Below the pieces are notes generated by a model, which saw nothing but the letters and a program-made list of their open reading frames with translations, searched no databases and was not told the origin of the DNA. From CAZOVK01 sp964583165 (GTDB lineage: Bacteria; Bacillota; Clostridia; Lachnospirales; WRAX01), in NCBI GenBank assembly GCA_964583165.1, contig CAZOVK010000044.1, positions 1 to 19,832 of the forward strand: 19,832 nt of DNA. Direction: 5' to 3'. Of the stretch, positions 14,050 to 19,832 are shown in pieces; the stretch's first letter is position 1, and every line of letters begins with the position of its first letter. Made by a program: the position numbers and the translations under genes.

Positions 14050-15024
14050 CTACCCTAGTTTAACGCGCGGGTCAACCACAGCGTAAAGTATGTCGGCAAT
14101 AAGTGTGCCGAGAACCGTCAAGAACGCAAGAAACATGTTGAATCCCATAATGAACGGAATATCACCCGCATTCAGAGCCTTAAACGCCGTCAACCCAAGC
14201 CCCGGTATTGAGAACACGTTTTCTGTGATTATCGCGCCCGCGAACAGTGTCGGCAGTGTGCCGCCCAGAAGCGTGACTATGGGTATAAGCGTGTTCGAAA
14301 ACGCGTGCTTATATATAACCTTGCTTTCGGCAAGCCCTTTGGCACGCGCCGTGCGTATGTAGTCAGAATTAAGGACTTCAAGCATGTTCGTGCGCGTGAA
14401 ACGCATGAGCGAACCCACGCCGATAACCGTCAGCACAGACACGGGCAAGACTAAGTGCCACGCCTTGTCCATGAGTTGCCCCATTGGTGTGAGTAGGTCA
14501 TAGTCACGCGCCGAAATCAACCCGTCAAACGGGAGTATAGCGGGGTTTATCGCGAAAAGCCGCCTAAGTATTCCTGCAAAGAAGAAGCCGGGCAAGCTTA
14601 TACCGATAAGTGCGAACACGCTTACCACATAATCGGGCAACTGATACTGCTTAGTAGCCGCTATTATGCCTAATGGTATGGCGATAAGGGCTTGCAGTAC
14701 AAAGGCTGTGAAAGCTATTGCGAACGAAGTCCACATGAATTCGCCGATAACATCTGCCACAGGTCTTTTATATAAGAAGCTTTCGCCCAAGTCGCCCTTA
14801 ATGATGCCACTAAACCAATTCACATAACCCTCGACAACGCCCTTGTTTAAGCCGTACAGGTCTTTGAGTTCCTCCAGACGCGCCGCCGTCATATTGGGGC
14901 TGGCGCCCATTGTTTTATCGATAAAGTCGTTCGGCAGTGCCCGTATGATACAATAAATCATAATCGACACGCCGAACAGGATTACTACAGAGAGCAATAG
15001 CCTTCTAATTACATATTGTGTCAT
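14050..15024 (-). CDS. oppB: Oligopeptide ABC importer permease OppB
   Basis: This 324-residue permease starts MTQYVIRRLLLSVVILFGVS, the usual OppB/DppB opening with the first membrane segment. Five more hydrophobic segments follow. The EAA loop is YIRTARAKGLAESKVIYKHA (about 215-234). The C-terminus ends ILYAVVDPRVKLG as in the family. The ATG at 15022-15024 has GGGGGA four bases upstream. It lies 14 bp before oppC and behind the intercistronic hairpin after oppA. Confidence 0.93.
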   Translation of the reverse strand: MTQYVIRRLLLSVVILFGVSIMIYCIIRALPNDFIDKTMGASPNMTAARLEELKDLYGLNKGVVEGYVNWFSGIIKGDLGESFLYKRPVADVIGEFMWTSFAIAFTAFVLQALIAIPLGIIAATKQYQLPDYVVSVFALIGISLPGFFFAGILRRLFAINPAILPFDGLISARDYDLLTPMGQLMDKAWHLVLPVSVLTVIGVGSLMRFTRTNMLEVLNSDYIRTARAKGLAESKVIYKHAFSNTLIPIVTLLGGTLPTLFAGAIITENVFSIPGLGLTAFKALNAGDIPFIMGFNMFLAFLTVLGTLIADILYAVVDPRVKLG

Positions 15025-15034
15025 ATTGTCCCCC

Positions 15035-15064
15035 GAAAAAGAAAGGCGGGGGAAACCCCGCCCC
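15035..15064 (-). terminator. Intercistronic terminator-like attenuator between oppA and oppB
   Basis: A GC-only stem, GGCGGGG (15045-15051) with CCCCGCC (15056-15062), is followed on the minus strand by TTTCTTTTT. It lies between the oppA stop and the oppB start. Partial termination here would yield more binding protein than membrane components, a common arrangement for ABC importers. Confidence 0.8.
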
Positions 15065-15080
15065 TAATGGCAAAGCTTAC

Positions 15081-17402
15081 CTATTTCATTTTGAGTTTGT
15101 GGATGCCGTTAATCCATGAATAGTATGCTGTTGTGTCGGCCGTCATCGAGTTAATATCAATGCGCTGTGTTGAATAGATATTGCAGACAACGCGCTGATA
15201 AATCGGAATGTCAACCGCATAGCTCATGATAATCTCATAAACCTTCTGAACCTGCTTCTCTCGCTCTTCGAGTGTACCCGATTCGCAACCCTTCATCAGC
15301 GCATCGAGTTCTATGTCGCGAAGGTTATAGTAGTTTGAGCCTGCCTCGTCCAACGAGTTGTAAAGCTGGTATGGGTTAACGAATTTATCGGGGTTAGACC
15401 ACGTTGACACCCAGATGTCATAACCATTTGTCTTGGCTCCGTCTGTTTTGCTTGTGAGAACGCTACGCATTTCGGCGAAGTCTGCCTTTTGGTCATAAGT
15501 TATCGTGAAGCCCATTTCTTCAAGCGCGGTTTTAAGACTTCCGAATACGTACATTGACGGGTTGTCAATCGTAGCACCCGTGCCGCCCGAGAACAGAATC
15601 TTATAGTCGAGTCTTGCGCCCTCGGGAGCCGCCGTGAATTTGGAGCTTGCGTCATCAAACGTAAAGCCAGCCGCCTTCAAGAAACCGATAGCCGCTTGTT
15701 TCGCCGCCGCTTCTTTGTCGGCCTGTGTCATGTTTGCCGTGAAAATCGGGTTGCCGTCTACGTCACGCGAATACGCGGCTTCGGCGTTCGCATTATAGCC
15801 AAACCATGTGCTGGACATAGGCATTTCAATTGTCTTGCCCACGCCCTCGCCGTAATAGGTATTGATACCCGTGGTTTTGTAAACAGAAATGAGTGTCGCA
15901 AACGCCGTTCTGAGGTTCTTGCTCGCTTGAACGTCACCCTTAACCTTCATTGTGTCGGCGTTCATGCCTATATAACCATAACCGCCCGCTGTCGTCATTA
16001 TTGCCGTGACCTGACCGACGTTTTTGTTGATTTCGTCAAGCTTATTCTTGTTCGCGGCAATAGCGGCCGCATCAATTGTGCCGTTGATGATGTTTTGAAT
16101 CTTAGACTCTTCTTCAACAACCTGCAATTTCACGCGCCCGATTGTGGGAGCGCCGAGATAGTAATTTTCGTTAGCTTCGAGCGATACCACGTTATCAGCG
16201 TAGGACACAAACTTATAAGGCCCCGCGCCCATTGGTTTGTCGCTCTTCGCCTTAACTTCGGTCAAATTACCCTTTGGAAAACCAAATTGATTGTTGTCAT
16301 AGTTGTATAAATCCTTATCGCCGTAATAGTGCATAGGGGCGACAGTCACACGCGCCAGTTTGTTGATAACGCTGTCGTCTTCGCCGAACGCCGTGATTTC
16401 TACTGTGTTTGCGCCGGTCTTGACAATACCGCTGATATTAGCTATCGGTTTGTCGGCGATTTTGCCGTTTTGCTGAACCCAAAGCGCCGTCATCTCTGCA
16501 CGGGCTGTCTGAGCGTCAGCGTCGTCATAACCGTCACAATAAACCCACCAGTTCATTTCTGCTTCAATATACACATTAGCCGCTTCTTGAACCGTCAGAG
16601 CTGTCGCGTCACCCGAATACTCTACGCCGTAATAATCAGCCGCCATCGCGAGCCAATCTTCAACAGAATAATCCTCGACCGCGCCATACCATTCGCCAAA
16701 CAACGAGGTCTGCGGATAGTTCTCACATGCCCACGCTAAAGCCGCTTGATAATCGGTATTTTCGGGGTCAACCAAGTACAGATTGCCAAGGAAATCCTCC
16801 GCGTCAAACGCCAGATACTCGAAGCCCTCGATATCATTTCTATACGAGCCAAGTCCCGCGATATTCGCGGCATAGAATGTTTCGCCGCCGTCATAAGCTG
16901 GGTCAGCCAATACATAATATGAGAAAATCAAGTCATCAGCCGTCATGGCCGTTCCGTCGGAGAATTTCACGCCGTCTTTAATCGTGACGCGATAAACCGT
17001 CCGCTTGTCGTTGCCCTCGCCTGTCGTAGAAACCGTTTCAATCTTCGACAGACCGTCATATGTATAACTCTTGCCCTCATAGTCACGCGTTTCGCCCGCT
17101 ATGCTGTCAGTGACCAAAAAGCCCTGTCTGTCAATCGGCGCCAGCAGCTCATGTGTGAGCGCAACAACCGTGCCGTCAGACGAAATCATTGAATAGAACG
17201 GGCTGAAAACGCCGTCAAACTTGTCGATACCGACAACAAGCGTCTGAACCTTGCCGGGAGCTGGCGTCGGAGAAGCCGCCGACGGGCTTTGGCTTTGATT
17301 GTTATTGCTGGCCGGTGTGTTCGCTTCTGTCGTGGGCTTACAAGCTGACAGCAAGCAGATGAGCATTGCGCAAATTGTCAAAAGTGCCGATAATCGTTTC
17401 AT
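15081..17402 (-). CDS. oppA: Family 5 extracellular solute-binding lipoprotein (OppA type)
   Basis: This 773-residue lipoprotein has signal peptide MKRLSALLTICAMLICLLSA with lipobox LLSAC and lipidated Cys21, then a low-complexity Ser/Pro/Asn tether (to about residue 55). The binding-protein body has family-typical phrases such as VKFSDGTAMTADDLIFSYY and PMGAGPYKFVSYADNVVSLEANENYYLG. It is larger than usual for the family (about 500-600 residues). Most of the excess is an acidic, aromatic-rich insertion of about 100-130 residues after the YYVLADPAYDGG segment. The start at 17402 is chosen because GAGG lies seven bases upstream. An ATG at 17444 coincides with the predicted transcription start and cannot serve as start in that transcript. 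It delivers peptides or a related ligand to OppBC. Confidence 0.92.
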   Translation of the reverse strand: MKRLSALLTICAMLICLLSACKPTTEANTPASNNNQSQSPSAASPTPAPGKVQTLVVGIDKFDGVFSPFYSMISSDGTVVALTHELLAPIDRQGFLVTDSIAGETRDYEGKSYTYDGLSKIETVSTTGEGNDKRTVYRVTIKDGVKFSDGTAMTADDLIFSYYVLADPAYDGGETFYAANIAGLGSYRNDIEGFEYLAFDAEDFLGNLYLVDPENTDYQAALAWACENYPQTSLFGEWYGAVEDYSVEDWLAMAADYYGVEYSGDATALTVQEAANVYIEAEMNWWVYCDGYDDADAQTARAEMTALWVQQNGKIADKPIANISGIVKTGANTVEITAFGEDDSVINKLARVTVAPMHYYGDKDLYNYDNNQFGFPKGNLTEVKAKSDKPMGAGPYKFVSYADNVVSLEANENYYLGAPTIGRVKLQVVEEESKIQNIINGTIDAAAIAANKNKLDEINKNVGQVTAIMTTAGGYGYIGMNADTMKVKGDVQASKNLRTAFATLISVYKTTGINTYYGEGVGKTIEMPMSSTWFGYNANAEAAYSRDVDGNPIFTANMTQADKEAAAKQAAIGFLKAAGFTFDDASSKFTAAPEGARLDYKILFSGGTGATIDNPSMYVFGSLKTALEEMGFTITYDQKADFAEMRSVLTSKTDGAKTNGYDIWVSTWSNPDKFVNPYQLYNSLDEAGSNYYNLRDIELDALMKGCESGTLEEREKQVQKVYEIIMSYAVDIPIYQRVVCNIYSTQRIDINSMTADTTAYYSWINGIHKLKMK

Positions 17403-17429
17403 TGCGTAACCTCGATTCATCATTTTTGG

Positions 17430-17444
17430 GAATATACCCCCCAT
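17430..17444 (-). promoter_or_regulatory. Operator-like GGGGTATA element just downstream of the opp start site
   Basis: Read on the minus strand, GGGGGGTATATTCCC covers about +1 to +15 of the predicted opp transcript and is partly palindromic (GGG-TATATT-CCC). The GGGGTATA core (17440-17433) is identical to that behind the csoR promoter at 17559-17566. It could be a second binding site for the CsoR-type repressor; this is inference. Confidence 0.4.
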
Positions 17445-17479
17445 GCGTATATTCTACCACATCAATATTCACATGTCAA
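17444..17479 (-). promoter_or_regulatory. Sigma-A promoter of the opp operon
   Basis: On the minus strand TTGACA (17479-17474) and TAGAAT (17456-17451) are separated by exactly 17 bp. The predicted start is near 17444, leaving a leader of about 42 nt to the chosen oppA ATG. Confidence 0.85.
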
Positions 17480-17516
17480 TTATATCTGTAAAAGCTTTTT
17501 ATAGCTATATTTGTGA

Positions 17517-17552
17517 TTGACATTTCGCCAACGCCCATGTACAATGGTATAG
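17517..17552 (+). promoter_or_regulatory. Sigma-A promoter of the csoR-ATPase operon
   Basis: TTGACA (17517-17522) and TACAAT (17540-17545) are separated by exactly 17 bp. The predicted start is near 17552, giving a leader of about 44 nt before csoR. It diverges from the opp promoter. Confidence 0.87.
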
Positions 17553-17573
17553 TCTATAGGGGTATAGGGTATA
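17546..17573 (+). promoter_or_regulatory. Candidate CsoR operator: three GGTATA repeats at the start site
   Basis: GGTATA (17546-17551), GGGGTATA (17559-17566) and GGGTATA (17567-17573) are direct repeats beginning right behind the -10. G/C-run TAnnnn sequences of this kind are typical of CsoR operators, though those usually form an inverted rather than a direct repeat. The position is ideal for auto-repression relieved by metal. Confidence 0.6.
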
Positions 17574-17595
17574 TATGTTAGGAGTGATAATTTAG

Positions 17596-17871
17596 ATGAA
17601 GCAATGTATGGACGTTGACGCGGTCACAAAGCGTCTGCGCCGCATAGAAGGTCAGGTCCGCGGTATCATCAAGATGATAGAGGACGACAAGTCTTGCGAA
17701 GACATTATCGTTCAAATCGGCGCGATTAAGGCCGCGCTCCACAAAACGGGGCAAGTCATCTTAGAGGGGCACTTACAGCACTGCGTGCTGGACGGCATAA
17801 AGCGCGGTGAGGAGGAAGAAACCATAGAACGCCTTCTTTCCGCCATAAATCAGTTCTCTAAAACTATTTAG
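17596..17871 (+). CDS. csoR: CsoR-family copper-sensing transcriptional repressor
   Basis: This 91-residue all-helical protein has the CsoR/RcnR/FrmR family signature RLRRIEGQVRGIIKMIE near the N-terminus. Cys34, His59 and Cys63 reproduce the Cys-x24-His-x3-Cys spacing of the Cu(I) triad (C36, H61, C65 in Mycobacterium tuberculosis CsoR). The formaldehyde- and nickel-sensing relatives differ at these positions. Apo-CsoR represses by binding DNA, and Cu(I) releases it. GGAGTGAT lies seven bases before the ATG. The P-type ATPase gene follows after 8 bp, so the operon is a metal-efflux unit with its own regulator. An extra Cys4 is present near the N-terminus. Confidence 0.93.
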   Translation: MKQCMDVDAVTKRLRRIEGQVRGIIKMIEDDKSCEDIIVQIGAIKAALHKTGQVILEGHLQHCVLDGIKRGEEEETIERLLSAINQFSKTI

Positions 17872-17879
17872 GAGGGCAC

Positions 17880-19757
17880 ATGAAAAAGTTAAACGATTTT
17901 CTCAACTCCATGCCTATGATGATTGTATCGGGCGTGTTCCTGCTCGCCAGTTTGGTTGAGCATCTGGGGCTGTTCGGAGGGTTCGAGTACCCCATTGACC
18001 CCGCTTGGGTGACGGTGTTCATCTCGGGCATTCCGCTTGCGTATTTGGCCATTGAACGCGTAGTCAAACAGTTCTTCATCAGTTCTGCTCTGCTAATCAC
18101 CATCGCCATGATAGCCGCCATCATGATTGGCGAATTATTCGCCGCGGGCGAAGTCGCTTTCATTATGGCAATCGGGGCGTGGCTTGAAGACAGAACGGTT
18201 GAGCGCACTAAAAAGGGTATCGAGGCACTGCTAAAGCTCGTACCGAATACGGGGCGGCGTATCAAAAAGAACGCTGACGGCACTGTTACCGAAGAGGTTG
18301 TTGACGCGAAAGACCTAAAGGTTGGCGACATCATCCGTGTTCTGCCCGGTGAGAGTATTTCGGCTGACGGTAAAATCGTCGAAGGTCAAACCTCAATCGA
18401 CCAAAGTATCATGACGGGCGAATCCCTGCCTGTTGACAAGGTCGTTGGCGACGGCGTATTCACGGGCACGATTAACCATTTCGGCTCGGTTGACATTTCC
18501 GTTACACGCTCATTCGCTGATTCTTCGCTTCAAAAAATGATTCAGCTTGTCAAAGAAGCCGAGAACAACAAAGCCCCCATGCAGAAAATCGCCGACAAGT
18601 GGGCAACATGGCTCGTACCTATCGCTATCATAATAGCCATCATTACATACTTTCTCACACAGGATATTACCCGCGCCGTCACAGTGCTTGTCGTGTTCTG
18701 CCCTTGCGCTTTGGCTCTCGCTACGCCTACCTCGATTGTCGCGGCTATCGGTCAAGCCACAAAATTCGGCGTTCTCATCAAATCCGGTGAAGCGCTTGAA
18801 CGTATGGGCAAGATTGACACAATAGCGTTCGACAAAACAGGCACGCTCACGAGCGGCAAGCTTATTGTATCTGACATAATCGCGTCAGGCGTTTCAGAAG
18901 ATGAGCTACTGTTGTTTGCGGCTTCATGCGAGGCGCGCTCTGAACATCCGCTTGGTAAGGCGATTGTCAATCACGCGCGCGAAAAGAATGTGTCTGTGCA
19001 AGAATCCTCTAACTTCCAAATGACAGTCGGAAAGGGCGTTGTCGCTAATGTCAGCGGTCACACCGTCATTTGCGGAAACGAAAAACTTCTCAAAGAAAAC
19101 AGCAAAGCCGCTATCCCTCAAGCTATCGAAACTACAATCTCGACCCTTCGTTCACAGGGTAAGGCTGTAATCATTGTCGCGAACGAGTCGGCCGTTCTCG
19201 GCGTTCTCGCCCTCTCCGACACACTCAAAGCCAATTCGGCCGAAGCTGTGAAACAACTTAACGCGGCGGGTATCACTAAAACCGTTCTGCTCACGGGCGA
19301 TAACGAGCGTACGGCTGAGTACATAGCCAAACAAGTCGGCATTTCGGACGTTTGCGCGTCACTTTTACCCGAAGGCAAGGTTGAGGCAGTGAAAAAACTC
19401 ACCGCCGACGGACGTTATGTCTGCATGGTCGGCGACGGCGTAAACGACGCCCCCGCCCTCAAAACCGCCACAATCGGTATCGCCATGGGCACAATGGGCA
19501 GTGACATAGCCATTGACGCGGCCGACATTGCGCTTATGGGAGATAATATCGAGAAAATCGGCTACATCAAACGCTTGTCAAACGCCTGCGTCAGAACTAT
19601 TCAATTTAATATCTCGATGTCTATGCTCATAAACTTTGTCGCGATTATATTGAGCGTTCTCGGCATTCTGAACCCCGTAACAGGTGCGCTTGTTCATAAC
19701 GCCGGTTCGGTGTTAGTTGTATTAAATGCCGCATTATTGTATGACAGAAAGTACTAA
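17880..19757 (+). CDS. P1B-type heavy-metal efflux ATPase lacking an N-terminal HMA domain
   Basis: This 625-residue ATPase has the membrane metal site CPC (274-276), the actuator TGES (179-182), the phosphorylation motif DKTGT (318-322), the P1B-specific SEHPLG (354-359) and GDGVNDAP (518-525). It begins almost directly with the first membrane segment, so the usual N-terminal HMA domain with its CxxC is absent. The last membrane segments do not carry the Cu(I) pump signature (NY pair and MxxSS). They read LVHNAGSVLVVLN (604-616). Pairing with a Cu-type CsoR argues for copper, but the residues leave Zn, Cd or another ion possible. GGAGGG precedes the ATG by three bases. It works in the cytoplasmic membrane, exporting metal with ATP. 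Confidence 0.9.
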   Translation: MKKLNDFLNSMPMMIVSGVFLLASLVEHLGLFGGFEYPIDPAWVTVFISGIPLAYLAIERVVKQFFISSALLITIAMIAAIMIGELFAAGEVAFIMAIGAWLEDRTVERTKKGIEALLKLVPNTGRRIKKNADGTVTEEVVDAKDLKVGDIIRVLPGESISADGKIVEGQTSIDQSIMTGESLPVDKVVGDGVFTGTINHFGSVDISVTRSFADSSLQKMIQLVKEAENNKAPMQKIADKWATWLVPIAIIIAIITYFLTQDITRAVTVLVVFCPCALALATPTSIVAAIGQATKFGVLIKSGEALERMGKIDTIAFDKTGTLTSGKLIVSDIIASGVSEDELLLFAASCEARSEHPLGKAIVNHAREKNVSVQESSNFQMTVGKGVVANVSGHTVICGNEKLLKENSKAAIPQAIETTISTLRSQGKAVIIVANESAVLGVLALSDTLKANSAEAVKQLNAAGITKTVLLTGDNERTAEYIAKQVGISDVCASLLPEGKVEAVKKLTADGRYVCMVGDGVNDAPALKTATIGIAMGTMGSDIAIDAADIALMGDNIEKIGYIKRLSNACVRTIQFNISMSMLINFVAIILSVLGILNPVTGALVHNAGSVLVVLNAALLYDRKY

Positions 19758-19762
19758 AACTT

Positions 19763-19790
19763 AGGGGCAGATTATACCTGCCCCTTCTAT
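19763..19790 (+). terminator. Rho-independent terminator of the csoR-ATPase operon
   Basis: A perfect 8-bp stem (AGGGGCAG 19763-19770, CTGCCCCT 19778-19785) closes a 7-nt loop and is followed by TCTATTAT. It begins six bp behind the ATPase stop. Nothing else is seen in the remaining 42 bases of the window. Confidence 0.85.
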
Positions 19791-19832
19791 TATACAGACC
19801 GCGATATGTACACAATAAATGATACAGCGGGG

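Noticed and set aside
17403..17444. Start at 17444 for oppA
   Set aside because: It coincides with the predicted transcription start of a perfect sigma-A promoter and would place extra residues before the signal peptide.

Overview
The window looks like a chromosomal piece of a spore-forming, Gram-positive Firmicute, most likely a clostridial relative; I cannot place it more precisely. Evidence: AGGAGGTGAT-type ribosome binding sites, several TTG starts, a lipobox substrate-binding protein, S-layer-homology (SLH) and LysM surface domains, VanW and G5-like domains, and three spore-type collagen-like proteins of the BclA/BclB kind. Everything up to about 17.4 kb is on the minus strand. Only the last two genes are on the plus strand.

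Region 1 (1-4750) is an envelope block read right to left. A secreted LysM + GH18 + (Thr-Pro)n + SLH protein is followed by two strong terminator-type structures. A new promoter then drives a VanW/G5-like membrane-anchored protein and, 39 bp further on, a partial HI0933/BaiN-type flavoprotein that runs off the window.

Region 2 (4725-10844) is the most unusual part. It is a compact cluster of three collagen-like proteins and a family 2 glycosyltransferase, all on the minus strand, bounded by terminators. Upstream of the first gene (9660-10718) is a good match to a mother-cell sigma-K promoter. Every intergenic gap contains a strong stem-loop with no U-tract. The three proteins share one homologous non-collagen beta-rich domain, which is N-terminal to the collagen stalk in two and C-terminal in the third. 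One of them ends in a BclB-type C-terminal domain. The Gly-Xaa-Thr triplets and the adjacent glycosyltransferase suggest a glycosylated spore-surface filament system.

Region 3 (10819-17479) is a peptide-type ABC importer operon oppA-oppB-oppC-oppD-oppF plus a 48-residue membrane protein. It has a canonical sigma-A promoter and a terminator-like attenuator between oppA and oppB.

Region 4 (17517-19790) is a CsoR-family repressor with an intact Cys-His-Cys metal triad and a P1B-type ATPase without an N-terminal HMA domain. They share a canonical sigma-A promoter overlapped by GGTATA repeats. The same GGGGTATA element sits just downstream of the predicted oppA start site, so the repressor might control both divergent promoters. 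No RNA genes, CRISPR arrays or insertion sequences were recognised.
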